A stretch of 64,000 nt of DNA from Veillonella sp. DNF00869. Lineage in GTDB: Bacteria > Bacillota > Negativicutes > Veillonellales > Veillonellaceae. A program made the translations under genes and the position numbers. Positions 17,094-25,962 of the stretch are shown piece after piece. Under the pieces are notes generated by a model. That model had not been told where the DNA came from, did not search any database, and worked only from the letters and a program-made list of their open reading frames with translations. The number at the start of each line of letters is the position of its first letter. Position 1 is the first letter of the stretch. The stretch is from the NCBI RefSeq assembly GCF_001553345.1, contig NZ_KQ960771.1, positions 245,452 through 309,451 on the forward strand, given 5' to 3'.

Positions 17094-18989
17094 TTATAAA
17101 ATGTTACGAGTATATTCTGCATATAACGCTTCTAATTCAAGCACTTTTTCATTCATTTCAACTTGCAATGTAGATGCTGTATCATAATCACCTTTTGCTA
17201 ATGCATCAGTGATGCGCGTGAATAAAGATTTGCTATCTACACTATCTTTTGCCAAGTATAAACGTAATGTATTGACTTTATTCCAGTTTGCACTATCAAA
17301 TGCATCTGCTGTATCATGAACAGCTTGTAAAGAACGCACTAATTGAATATTAGCTGGCACAATGCGGTTTGCTAGTTCCAATGTCCAACGTTTTAAAATA
17401 CCCGCCATAAAGGAATCCATTAAATCTTGTTCAAAAGCACCACCCAATGTTAAAGATGCTACTTTTTCTGGATTGTTTGTATAGCCTTGGATATTTTCCC
17501 ATACCGTAGCAGGGGCTTTACCAAATTTACGATCACGCTCTTCTGCGGTGAAATCATCAAATACGTCAACTTCTGAGCGATATTCACGGGATGTTTCTAG
17601 ATAATCAGCTGCTTCCCCTTCTTTTTTTGATAATTCAGCTAAAATCGCTTCTGGTGCCTTACCAGATGTGATGACATATTTCATGCCATCGAAAGCAGAT
17701 AAATAAATCAATGCTAATGCAGTATATGTATTCGTATATGGGTTTGGTGAACGCAATTCAAAACGAGTTGCCATCGGTGTATCCACATCGCGAATCAAGC
17801 CACAAAGGATCGTACGATTACGACTTGGCAATGCAGGATCTGTACCCAAGGATGTTACGATACATACAGGTGCTTCAAAGCCTGGTTTTAAGCGGTTCAA
17901 GGAGTCTGTTGTGGAGGAAATAAATGGGTTGATAGCTTCGTAGTGTTTTAATAGACCCATAATAGCACCATATGCCAATGGGCTAGCATGTTCTTTGCGT
18001 AAATCCGCTGGGGAGAACAAATTGTGGACTTTGCCATTTTTCATTTTCACCATTACACCAAAATGTGTATGCTCACCAGAACCTGCTACACCGATGATTG
18101 GTTTCGCGTTAAAAGTAACATCTAAACCATTTTCACGGAACACTTCACGAACAATGATACGGGCTTGCAATTCATTATCTGCTGTTTGCAATGGATTATT
18201 TGTATATTTCCAGTCAATTTCTAATTGTTCTAATACCCAGTCCACATTACCTTCATCGTCAAGTTTGGCTTTTACCCCGCCTACTTCTTTATGGCCCATT
18301 TCTGCATGTAAACCATATTTATCTAACAAAGATACTGCTTTTTCTAAAGCTGTACGTACGGAACCATGGGTACGTTGCCAGTATTGCTCTTGTAGTTTTT
18401 GAGATACGGATAACGCTTTTGCATCTACATTTCTGGACGGTGTTTTCACCCAAAATTCCAATTCTGTAGCAGATGTAAAGATAACGTCAGCGATTTCATT
18501 AGCATCGATAAATTCCATGCCTTTCACTTGGTTCGCTTGTAATAATTTCATCAATTCTTCTTTTACATATTCACAGCTACGTTTTAAGATAGAACGAGAG
18601 TCTACATAACGATCACAGTGTTTTAAGAATGCTGGAATACGAAGTGTACCAGTTGGTTTGCCTGTTTTTTCATCAATATGTTCATAGTTATAGTCTACAA
18701 ACCAATTCACACTTGGATCGCCCCACATATCTACACGAGCATTGTTCAATGTTGCAATATTAGTTAATACAACAGAGGAACCATCTGTTTGTACCGCACG
18801 GCCTTCAAAAAAAGATTCATAATCATCAAAGAATTGCTCCATTGGAATTTTTTCATCTGTATCATTACCTGCAAGATCAACCCCTACTAAAGATACAAAA
18901 CGAATTTCTGGATGTTGTTCTAGTAAGGCAAGAACACCTTCTTTACCATATTGGCCCGCTGGAATGTAGTATAATAATTCTTTGCTCAT
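17094..18989 (-). CDS. glnA: Glutamine synthetase, large (about 630 aa) form
   Basis: 631 residues from the ATG at 18989, preceded by GAGGAGG; an upstream in-frame ATG at 19013 lacks a site and would lie against the leader hairpin. Catalytic-domain motifs are present: IGVAGSGEHTHFG (ATP/glutamate site), NRLKPGFEAP, and RFELRSPNPYTNTYTALAL. At about 631 residues it exceeds the 440-470 of class I and falls short of the roughly 700 of class III. The extra sequence lies between the N-terminal domain and the catalytic core and at the helical C-terminus. It makes glutamine from glutamate and ammonia. The leader holds a possible attenuator. Confidence 0.9.
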   Translation of the reverse strand: MSKELLYYIPAGQYGKEGVLALLEQHPEIRFVSLVGVDLAGNDTDEKIPMEQFFDDYESFFEGRAVQTDGSSVVLTNIATLNNARVDMWGDPSVNWFVDYNYEHIDEKTGKPTGTLRIPAFLKHCDRYVDSRSILKRSCEYVKEELMKLLQANQVKGMEFIDANEIADVIFTSATELEFWVKTPSRNVDAKALSVSQKLQEQYWQRTHGSVRTALEKAVSLLDKYGLHAEMGHKEVGGVKAKLDDEGNVDWVLEQLEIDWKYTNNPLQTADNELQARIIVREVFRENGLDVTFNAKPIIGVAGSGEHTHFGVMVKMKNGKVHNLFSPADLRKEHASPLAYGAIMGLLKHYEAINPFISSTTDSLNRLKPGFEAPVCIVTSLGTDPALPSRNRTILCGLIRDVDTPMATRFELRSPNPYTNTYTALALIYLSAFDGMKYVITSGKAPEAILAELSKKEGEAADYLETSREYRSEVDVFDDFTAEERDRKFGKAPATVWENIQGYTNNPEKVASLTLGGAFEQDLMDSFMAGILKRWTLELANRIVPANIQLVRSLQAVHDTADAFDSANWNKVNTLRLYLAKDSVDSKSLFTRITDALAKGDYDTASTLQVEMNEKVLELEALYAEYTRNIL

Positions 18990-19011
18990 GATAAACCTCC
19001 TCATAATAAAC

Positions 19012-19045
19012 AAAAAGACTCTAAGAAACTATGTTTCTTAGAGTC
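19012..19045 (-). terminator. Hairpin plus U-run in the glnA leader
   Basis: Perfect 13-bp stem (GACTCTAAGAAAC / GTTTCTTAGAGTC, 3-nt loop) followed on the minus strand by TTTTT. It ends about 10 bases before the glnA ribosome site and lies downstream of the promoter at 19076. It may therefore work as an attenuator as well as a terminator for yqeY. Confidence 0.85.
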
Positions 19046-19075
19046 CTCATTGACTTAGTATTATATTATGCGATT

Positions 19076-19104
19076 ATAGTAACATAATCAAATAAGTCTG
19101 TCAA
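19076..19104 (-). promoter_or_regulatory. Promoter of glnA
   Basis: TTGACA (19099-19104), 17-bp spacer, TACTAT (19076-19081); a TATAAT three bases further on is an alternative -10. The -35 lies just after the yqeY stop codon. Confidence 0.7.
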
Positions 19105-19108
19105 CTCA

Positions 19109-19561
19109 TTAGTTGACTTTTGCAAGTTCTTCTTTGACAATGGCATTGACTAACTTGCCATCTGCACAGCCCTTAGTCTTTGGCATTACCAATGGCATAA
19201 GGTCACCCATCTTAATCGGTGCAGTTAGGGTGGAAATCGCTTCTACCACAATGTGACGAATTTCTTCCTCACTTAATTGGGCAGGCAAATATTTTGCTAA
19301 TACTTCCATCTCAGCTTTTACTTGAGCAATCAAGTCATCACGATGACCCTTCTCAAACTCAGCTAAAGAATCTTGACGAATTTTCATTTCCTTCGCTAAT
19401 ATAGCGATAATATCTGAATCTTCTAATTCAATTTTCTTATCGATTTCTGTATTTTTTATGGCGCTATTTACCATGCGAATGACTGAAAGAGCAACCTTAC
19501 CCGCTTCGCGAGCTTTCATAGCTTCTTTCATATCTGTTTTAAGCTGATCTTTTAAGGACAT
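19109..19561 (-). CDS. yqeY: YqeY/GatB-tail domain protein
   Basis: A 150-residue GatB/YqeY protein. It starts MSLKDQLKTDMKEAMKAREAGK and carries the conserved EMEVLAKYLPAQLSEEEI and the C-terminal GCADGKLVN. The fold resembles the tail of the GatB amidotransferase subunit that contacts tRNA. The function of the stand-alone protein is not established. It follows rpsU by 20 bases; rpsU-yqeY is a common Firmicutes pair. Confidence 0.93.
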   Translation of the reverse strand: MSLKDQLKTDMKEAMKAREAGKVALSVIRMVNSAIKNTEIDKKIELEDSDIIAILAKEMKIRQDSLAEFEKGHRDDLIAQVKAEMEVLAKYLPAQLSEEEIRHIVVEAISTLTAPIKMGDLMPLVMPKTKGCADGKLVNAIVKEELAKVN

Positions 19562-19581
19562 GTTGTACCTCCAAGATTGAC

Positions 19582-19761
19582 TTACGCTTTGAATTTGCGT
19601 TTTCTTGCTGCTTCAGATTTTTTCTTTCTTTTTACGCTTGGTTTTTCGTAATGTTCGCGTTTGCGTACTTCAGATAAAACACCTGCTTTTTGGCAGGAGC
19701 GTTTAAAACGACGAAGTGCACTTTCAAGCGATTCATTTTTACCGACTTTAATTTCTGACAT
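19582..19761 (-). CDS. rpsU: 30S ribosomal protein S21
   Basis: A 59-codon gene. The product opens [20 protein letters not shown] and ends in a lysine/arginine-rich tail ([16 protein letters not shown]), as expected for S21. A G-rich ribosome site GGAGG lies about 10 bases upstream. The frame is fully open from ATG 19761 to TAA 19582, and a longer overlapping frame on the same strand is spurious. S21 helps 30S initiation near the anti-Shine-Dalgarno region. It has a consensus promoter and is followed by yqeY. Confidence 0.97.
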   Translation of the reverse strand: MSEIKVGKNESLESALRRFKRSCQKAGVLSEVRKREHYEKPSVKRKKKSEAARKRKFKA

Positions 19762-19824
19762 CTATATCCCCCCCTCCAAAACGTATAATGGAAGTGCAGG
19801 TAATTTATATACGCACATACAGAT

Positions 19825-19853
19825 ATTATAAGCAGTTGACATATATTTGTCAA
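19825..19853 (-). promoter_or_regulatory. Consensus promoter of rpsU-yqeY
   Basis: TTGACA (19848-19853), exactly 17-bp spacer, TATAAT (19825-19830), a perfect sigma-A match 64 bases before the rpsU start. Confidence 0.9.
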
Positions 19854-19885
19854 GCCTACTCCCCTATAGTTTCTAGGAATTCATG

Positions 19886-20410
19886 TTACAATTTCATTTC
19901 CATGCCCATACGATACATACGACCATCAATATACAAATCATGAACTTCACGATTTAATAGATTATCAATTCCTATGTAGGCAGATAATCCATTATTTCAT
20001 TTTTTATTGACACTGAAGTTTAATGTGTTAAAAGAGTAATCATTATGGGTACTAGTACCTCTATTTTGAGTAGCATCAAAACCATATTTATGTGTAAGGC
20101 TATTCCATAATACTGCGCTGTATCCATTGGATTTATGGTCATCATAAATCAGCTGTAACGTTCTTACTGATCTTGGACGATTACCTAAGCGCTAGCCAGT
20201 TGTCATATCTTTCGCATTAATATAGTTGAAGGTTCCTTTTAAGGTGATACGATTAGATACTTTATGACCTACACTTAATTCTAAACCCTGAATTTTTGCT
20301 TTATCTACATTGTAGTATTGATGACGTTGTGATACACCAGCTACGCTAGACTCAACCTTCTGACTATCAATTAGATTAGTTACACGACTAACTCTCCTGA
20401 TAAGGAAGCC
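19886..20410 (-). pseudogene. TonB-dependent receptor, decayed C-terminal remnant
   Basis: Minus-strand translation gives a beta-barrel receptor C-terminus. It has NLIDSQ, then YYNVDKAKIQGLELSVGHKV and LKGTFNYINA, then RLGNRPR, and finally IGIDNLLNREVHDLYIDGRMYRMGMEMKL at the stop at 19886 (this last stretch read in two parts). Two in-frame stops interrupt it: TAG just before RLGNRPR and TGA after SVNKK. The plug and most of the barrel are missing. At the 5' side it abuts, out of frame, a truncated binding-protein gene. Receptors of this type import siderophores, haem or cobalamin across an outer membrane; the ligand cannot be told. Confidence 0.85.
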
Positions 20411-20654
20411 GCATCCATACGCCCACTATACTTCCTTGTACCGCTAAGTACATATCAATATTAGCAGTATTCAATATGACTACACGCTTAGGGCGAGCTG
20501 GCATAATAACGGGCGTACCAGTCTTATTGATTTCCGTTCTTGTAGAAGCTTCCTGAGTGATTACACTTTGTTGATGTCCTGTCCAGGAACACCCTGATAT
20601 GACCATCATGCCACAAAGAAATGATGCACATACCAGTGATTTCCAGAGTTGCAT
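20388..20654 (-). pseudogene. Truncated metal/siderophore ABC substrate-binding lipoprotein
   Basis: Start at 20654 with AGGAGA six bases upstream. The product begins with a lipoprotein signal (MQLWKSLVCASFLCGMM then VISGC, lipobox Cys near residue 21). The segment RPKRVVILNTANIDMYLAVQGSIVG matches the first strand and helix of periplasmic binding proteins for Fe-siderophore or B12. It ends after about 88 residues where full proteins have around 300-350. The last residues run into the TonB-receptor remnant, so a deletion probably fused the two genes. It could still yield a short lipoprotein, but not a working binding protein. Confidence 0.8.
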
Positions 20655-20669
20655 TACCATTCTCCTAAT

Positions 20670-20699
20670 AAAAAATCCATTTTCCCTGTGGAAAATGGA
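20670..20699 (-). terminator. Leader hairpin with U-run before the lipoprotein remnant
   Basis: Perfect 10-bp stem TCCATTTTCC/GGAAAATGGA with a 4-nt loop, then a T-run on the minus strand, ending directly before the ribosome site. Position suggests transcription attenuation of the lost uptake operon. I recognise no riboswitch aptamer upstream. Confidence 0.65.
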
Positions 20700-20807
20700 A
20701 CTTATCCGAACACTATATAGTGAGCACTTGCTCATTGGTTACCTTAAATTTACAGTATGTTAAATCAATTTATTCTATAGTAATATAAATGAATTTTTGT
20801 CAATTAA

Positions 20808-20831
20808 AAGAGGGGTCAAAAGACCCCTCTT
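20808..20831 (-). terminator. Intrinsic terminator after the WG-repeat gene
   Basis: AAGAGGGGTC/GACCCCTCTT, perfect 10-bp stem, 4-nt loop, T-run on the minus strand, 78 bases after the stop at 20909. Confidence 0.88.
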
Positions 20832-20908
20832 ATATACGCCATACCTATAGCTATTATAAGGAAAACACATATATTGATGATTCTATCATTTATAAATAGT
20901 AGTAGATA

Positions 20909-22696
20909 CTAATTACTTTTACCTACAAATACCTGTATAGATTCATACACCGGCTCAACAATAGATTTTCCATTAAAATCAAGAACGCCATATTTACCAT
21001 GTTGTTTATAAACTACGCTTTCTAAAGTAGCTGTATCCACTTTAGATGTGTCCGATGGTAATTGCAATAGACTTTCGCCTGTTAATGGATTGACAAGGTA
21101 TATATTATTTCCTCGTTTACCAATTAATCCACTGTAAACACCATAGAATGGTTTAGGCGCCGTGATGGAATCATAACTTTCACCAATTTCACGGAATGTA
21201 TCTAAGGAAATCATTCGATAAGCGGATCCAGATTTACCAACCAAAACCGTAGGAGCTACTACTTCTAATTTTGAATACGCAAATGGAAGCATAGTACTAT
21301 TATCTTGACGTTTTACACCCCAACGCCCTTCTTCATCTTGTAAGAGAAAGGCTCCTAGTTCTGGCATATATGTAATATTTTTATAGACCATTGGGAATAC
21401 TTCAACACCCTCTTTGGTATACAGTCCAAAACGGCCATCTTTATAGGTCATAATCCCGGCTTCAGTTAATGGGCTGACCATCTGATTTTTAGAAGAAATA
21501 ACTTCTTTGCCTGTTTTGTCAATATACCCTCGTTTTAATTTAGAGGTTGTCCAAGCATAGTCAGTTTCACCATAGCTTGCCTGATGATAGAATGCACCTT
21601 TCACCAAAGCAGCCGCCAATGTATTAAAAATTCCACCAAAATTTAACCCATGAGCCTTTCTTGTTACACGAGCTATCCCATTTAGGTAGGGTTCAATTTC
21701 ATCATACTCTTTCACAGAAAATAGTATTTTTCCGCTTTCATCAATAGCTACCTTTTGTTTATTGCCTAATAATACAAAGGCAATTCCTTCACTGAAAGGA
21801 GCTAATACGCGTTGAATCCGCTCACCCTCAACTTGTTGTGGCATTTGTATTTTACGGGGTTGAGTACCTTCCGTTTGTGAGATAATTTTCAAAGCTGTAG
21901 CTGACTCTACATGATTACCTTCATCATCAAAATATAAAATAGATCCATCTCTTTGATAACCGGAAATAAGACCTGTATTTTGATTCCAACTTAGAGAGGT
22001 AAATATCTCATCCGATTTATATTCTCCTGTTCGAGCATTAAATATTGCTACTAATTTATTGCTTGTACCTACGCTATGCAAGTCACCATATAATTCTTTA
22101 TCAAATTTAAAGGGCTTACTATGCAACATTTGACCTTGCAGATTATAATAGCTAGTTGCCTCGCCTTTCATAGCATAGATTAATCCTGTAGGTGATACTT
22201 CTACATGCTTTGTCGGCATGACAATAGAAGAACCCGTATTCACAGTTTCTAATACTGTTTTACCTGCCTCTTCATATAGTACAACGTCTAGCTTTCCTGT
22301 ACTATCTAAGCGACCTATATGTAACTCTTTTTTAGGTCCCATTACAGGTTGTCCTTCTGATGATAGGATACTATTACCATCTTTAGATTTACCAATGTAA
22401 TAGTACGGTTCATGGCTAAGTTTTTCCATTTGTGATTGCACATCACCCAGTGCCTTAGCCTCATTTGCAACTTTATAACTCTTTGTAGGATGGTCAATAT
22501 GTTTACTAAAAGCCCCCAATACAAAGGCCCTTCCCTCATAGTATCCACGCATATATTCCATGCCACGATAGTAGCCTACACCGTGATAACCAACGCCACC
22601 AGATACATGTGTCTCTGCTTGTACTATAAACGGTGTAACCATAGTAGATGCACTTGCTAAAACAAGTCCCAGTGCTAACTTTTTACATACTTTCAT
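20909..22696 (-). CDS. Secreted WG-repeat protein
   Basis: 595 residues with a Sec signal peptide (about 1-27, ending VQA before ETH). The C-terminal half carries degenerate WG/KWG-type repeats: RGYIDKTGKEVIS (about 390-402), GRFGLYTKEGVEVFP, GRWGVKRQDNSTMLP and KYGVLDFNGKSIVEPVYESI near the end. These repeats form beta propeller-like scaffolds with unknown ligands. The region just after the signal peptide is rich in Gly and Tyr (GGVGYHGVGYYRGMEYMRGYYEG, read in pieces). It starts 12 bases after mtaD and could be the last gene of that operon. Role unknown; periplasmic or surface location is likely. Confidence 0.82.
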   Translation of the reverse strand: MKVCKKLALGLVLASASTMVTPFIVQAETHVSGGVGYHGVGYYRGMEYMRGYYEGRAFVLGAFSKHIDHPTKSYKVANEAKALGDVQSQMEKLSHEPYYYIGKSKDGNSILSSEGQPVMGPKKELHIGRLDSTGKLDVVLYEEAGKTVLETVNTGSSIVMPTKHVEVSPTGLIYAMKGEATSYYNLQGQMLHSKPFKFDKELYGDLHSVGTSNKLVAIFNARTGEYKSDEIFTSLSWNQNTGLISGYQRDGSILYFDDEGNHVESATALKIISQTEGTQPRKIQMPQQVEGERIQRVLAPFSEGIAFVLLGNKQKVAIDESGKILFSVKEYDEIEPYLNGIARVTRKAHGLNFGGIFNTLAAALVKGAFYHQASYGETDYAWTTSKLKRGYIDKTGKEVISSKNQMVSPLTEAGIMTYKDGRFGLYTKEGVEVFPMVYKNITYMPELGAFLLQDEEGRWGVKRQDNSTMLPFAYSKLEVVAPTVLVGKSGSAYRMISLDTFREIGESYDSITAPKPFYGVYSGLIGKRGNNIYLVNPLTGESLLQLPSDTSKVDTATLESVVYKQHGKYGVLDFNGKSIVEPVYESIQVFVGKSN

Positions 22697-22707
22697 AAGA
22701 GCTCCTA

Positions 22708-23985
22708 TTACGCTTGAAATACAGCCTGCGCTTGTTCTATTTCATAACGCAACTTTTCTTCATCAATAGTCAATAATTCTTTATCTTTCATCACTACTTT
22801 ACCACCCACAAGAACGGTAGTAGCATCTGATGAATTGGCCGCATACACTAAGGATGCTACATCATTATACCGTGGTTGCCAATGCAATCCTGACGTATCA
22901 TACAATACAATATCTGCCCGATATCCTACATCTAATATGCCCAAATCATTATAATCTAATGCTTTAGCTCCCATGACTGTACCAAGCTCCCAAGCCGTTT
23001 GAGCAGGTATTGCCAATGGATCGTATAAACGAGCTTTATGTAGCATAGCTGCTAAACGCACTTCTTCTAGCATATCTGCATTATTGTTACTAGCAGAACC
23101 ATCTGTACCTAAGCCTACCACAATTCCTTTAGCAAGCATTTCTGGCACTGGTGCAATACCACTGGCTAATTTTAAATTCGATTGTGGATTATGAGCTACA
23201 CGAACAGATTTTTCTTTCATAATATCCATATCTTCATCTGTTACATGCACACAATGGGCTGCTAAACAACCTAAATCAAACAAGCCTAAGTCATTCATAT
23301 GTGCAATAGGAGTTTTACCAGTAGCTTTTATAACATTTTCCACTTCTCCTTTTGTTTCACTTAAATGCATATGAACTTGTGCCCCTAAATCATGACCTAA
23401 TTGAACCACTCGTTCTAAATACGAATCGGGACAAGTATATGGTGCATGAGGACCTAGCATAACTTTAATTTGCTGCTGATTATATCCATGATAGTTAAGG
23501 AATAATTCTCTACTTTCTACTAAAGCTTGTTCTGCCGTAGGTGCCACACCAGCCATACCACGAGATAAAACGGCACGAATACCTGTTTCTTTCACAGCCT
23601 CAGCCGTCTGATCCATAAAGAAATACATATCACTAAAACAAGTAGTACCAGAACGGAACATTTCTGCAATACCTAACTGTGTACCCCAATAGACTAAGTG
23701 ATTATTCAATTTAGCTTCCGCTGGCCAGATGGCAGTTTGTAACCAATCCATTAACTCCAAATCATCTGCGTAATTACGCAATAAGCCCATAGCAATATGA
23801 GTATGCGTATTTACCATTCCTGGGGCTGCTAGCATACCTTTACCATCAATCACTTCTTTAGCTTGAGGTACAGCATCATTAGAAACAAATTCTTTAATAT
23901 ATCCATTTTCAATGACAATGGCTATATCTCTTACAATTGAATTTTCTTGTAACACATCTACATGTGTGATAACAACATCAACCAT
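22708..23985 (-). CDS. mtaD: 5'-methylthioadenosine/S-adenosylhomocysteine deaminase
   Basis: About 425 residues, an amidohydrolase. Metal ligands are visible in VNTHTHIAMGLLR (about 56-68), LGPHAPYTC (about 177-185), the HMHLSETK strand, and GLGTDGSASNNNADMLEE (about 293-310). The start is the ATG at 23985 with GGAG seven bases upstream; a TTG two codons earlier is possible. It deaminates MTA and SAH to inosyl derivatives. mtnA lies directly upstream, so the pair points to recycling of SAM by-products. Related aminohydrolases cannot be fully excluded. Confidence 0.88.
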   Translation of the reverse strand: MVDVVITHVDVLQENSIVRDIAIVIENGYIKEFVSNDAVPQAKEVIDGKGMLAAPGMVNTHTHIAMGLLRNYADDLELMDWLQTAIWPAEAKLNNHLVYWGTQLGIAEMFRSGTTCFSDMYFFMDQTAEAVKETGIRAVLSRGMAGVAPTAEQALVESRELFLNYHGYNQQQIKVMLGPHAPYTCPDSYLERVVQLGHDLGAQVHMHLSETKGEVENVIKATGKTPIAHMNDLGLFDLGCLAAHCVHVTDEDMDIMKEKSVRVAHNPQSNLKLASGIAPVPEMLAKGIVVGLGTDGSASNNNADMLEEVRLAAMLHKARLYDPLAIPAQTAWELGTVMGAKALDYNDLGILDVGYRADIVLYDTSGLHWQPRYNDVASLVYAANSSDATTVLVGGKVVMKDKELLTIDEEKLRYEIEQAQAVFQA

Positions 23986-23994
23986 GTTCAACTC

Positions 23995-25047
23995 CTATTT
24001 CCTTTTCTTTTCTTGTAAATTGCGAATACTTTCGTTAAACGGAGGTCGTAATACGCCTTCTTCTGTGATAATAGCGGTCACTAAATCATGAGGTGTTACA
24101 TCAAAAGCCGGATTCAATACTTCAATGCCTTGCGGTGCCGAAGGAACGCCTTGGAATTGCAGTACCTCTTGAGGATTACGCATTTCAATAGGAATATCAT
24201 TACCACTTGCCATAGAGAAATCAAATGTACTATACGGAGCAGCTACATAAAATGGAATATTATGATGTTTGGCTAATACGGCAACACTATATGTGCCAAT
24301 CTTATTGGCCACATCACCTTCTAAAGTAATGCGGTCAGCCCCCACAATCACTGCATCAATAAGACCTTGTTGCATAGCATAACCAGCCATATTATCTGTT
24401 TGTAATGTCACAGGAATACCATCTTCATGAAGTTCAAAAGCAGTTAGTCGAGACCCCTGCAATAACGGTCTTGTTTCATCTGCATACACACGATCCAATT
24501 TACCTTGTGCATGGACTTCTCGAATCACTCCTAATGCGGTGCCTATCCCTGCTGTAGCCAAAGCTCCTGCATTACAATGTGTCAAAATACGATATGTTTC
24601 TTTATCTTGGAATAATGTAGCTCCATGTTTTGCCATGCTTTCATTTAAGGCAACATCTTCAGTATCAATAGCGATAGCTTCTTTTACAAGAACCGCATCT
24701 AACTCGCCAATATCGCCTGTGAAAGTATCTACAATACGCAATACTCGATCAATAGCCCACATTAAATTAACAGCTGTCGGTCTAGTTTGGCGTAAGGTTT
24801 CCGCAAAAGCTCTAAATTCAGACAAAATCTCTGCACTAGCCCCACCACGATGATAGCTCTCACGGAAGGCAAGAATTAATCCATAGGCGGCTGATACACC
24901 AATAGCAGGGGCCCCGCGCACACGAAGCATTTTAATGGCTTCAGCCACTTGACGCCAGTCAGTACAACGTACATATTCCACAGATGCAGGTAATTTCGTT
25001 TGATCTAAGATAATAACTTCTGATCCATTCCATTCAATACTTTTCAT
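23995..25047 (-). CDS. mtnA: S-methyl-5-thioribose-1-phosphate isomerase
   Basis: A 350-residue eIF2B-like isomerase. The N-terminus LDQTKLPASVEYVRCTDW, the RGAPAIGVSAAYG motif (about 44-56), catalytic Cys in THCNAGALATAG (about 157-168) and catalytic Asp in IVGADRITLEGDVANKIGTY are all present. It isomerises methylthioribose 1-phosphate to the ribulose form in methionine salvage. The later salvage enzymes are not in this window. It runs into mtaD after 10 bases. Confidence 0.93.
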   Translation of the reverse strand: MKSIEWNGSEVIILDQTKLPASVEYVRCTDWRQVAEAIKMLRVRGAPAIGVSAAYGLILAFRESYHRGGASAEILSEFRAFAETLRQTRPTAVNLMWAIDRVLRIVDTFTGDIGELDAVLVKEAIAIDTEDVALNESMAKHGATLFQDKETYRILTHCNAGALATAGIGTALGVIREVHAQGKLDRVYADETRPLLQGSRLTAFELHEDGIPVTLQTDNMAGYAMQQGLIDAVIVGADRITLEGDVANKIGTYSVAVLAKHHNIPFYVAAPYSTFDFSMASGNDIPIEMRNPQEVLQFQGVPSAPQGIEVLNPAFDVTPHDLVTAIITEEGVLRPPFNESIRNLQEKKRK

Positions 25048-25075
25048 ACTGTTCCCTCCATAGAAACAAGTAGCA

Positions 25076-25948
25076 TTAATGTGTTTCTTCGATTAATAAG
25101 GTTTGCATGTCTTCCTTAGAAAAGTGATATTTTTCATTACAGTAGTGACAAGTTAATTCTGTCACTTCATCTTGTGCTAATTCTTGTTTGTCATGCTTAG
25201 GTAAACTTGCTAATCGGTCAAAAAATCGTTCCCGACTACAAGGACATGCGAAATGAATACGCTCACTATAGACTTCTTGTACAGTAAATCCATCCAAAAT
25301 GCGTTCCATCAAGTGTTCTGCATTAGGATTTGCTTTCAAATAATTAGTAACAGGTCCAATAGTTTTCAAATTTGCTTCAATTGTATCAAATGCATCATTT
25401 GTTACATCCGGTAAAGCTTGTACTAAAAAACCACCTGCTACAATCGTATGGTAATCTGGATCCACTAGTACACCTAGGCTAAGAACAGAACCTACTTGCT
25501 CAGACATAGCTAGATAATAGGCTAAATCTTCCGCCACTTCACCTGTTTGAATCGGACTTTGGGAAGTATAGTTTTGACGAAGTTTAGTAAACCGAGTCAC
25601 TTGAACCTCTCCATTACGCCCTACAGCAGCCCCTACATCAAGCTTTCCTTCTCGCAATAGTGGTACATCTACATGGGGATGGTCCACATATCCTCGTACA
25701 GTGTTATTACTGAATGCATCCACATGAACAATGCCCAAAGGTCCATCACCACGCAATCGGATACTTACATTTTCATCATTTTTAAAATCACTAGCCATTA
25801 ACATAGCCCCAGTCATAGTACGACCTAACGCAGCTGTTGCTACCGGCCACAAATCATGGCGAACTCTCGCCTCTTCTACGGTATCAGTAGTTACGGCAAT
25901 GGATAGCCGCAACCCTTCTGCTGTTGTATAACGTTTAATAAAATCCAC
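25076..25948 (-). CDS. hslO: Redox-regulated chaperone Hsp33
   Basis: About 290 residues from a GTG start at 25948 with AAGGAT upstream; no ATG gives a normal N-terminus (VDFIKRYTTAEGLRLS). The C-terminal zinc centre is complete: CPC near residue 235 and CHYC near 269. Under oxidative stress these cysteines form disulfides, release zinc and switch on the holdase. It starts 15 bases after ribH, so it probably belongs to the riboflavin transcript. Confidence 0.95.
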   Translation of the reverse strand: MDFIKRYTTAEGLRLSIAVTTDTVEEARVRHDLWPVATAALGRTMTGAMLMASDFKNDENVSIRLRGDGPLGIVHVDAFSNNTVRGYVDHPHVDVPLLREGKLDVGAAVGRNGEVQVTRFTKLRQNYTSQSPIQTGEVAEDLAYYLAMSEQVGSVLSLGVLVDPDYHTIVAGGFLVQALPDVTNDAFDTIEANLKTIGPVTNYLKANPNAEHLMERILDGFTVQEVYSERIHFACPCSRERFFDRLASLPKHDKQELAQDEVTELTCHYCNEKYHFSKEDMQTLLIEETH

Positions 25949-25962
25949 GGATATCCTTCTTT

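Noticed and set aside
19632..19853. A 73-codon minus-strand frame overlapping the rpsU promoter and gene
   Set aside because: It reads across the rpsU promoter and in a different frame from rpsU, which has a complete S21 sequence and ribosome site.
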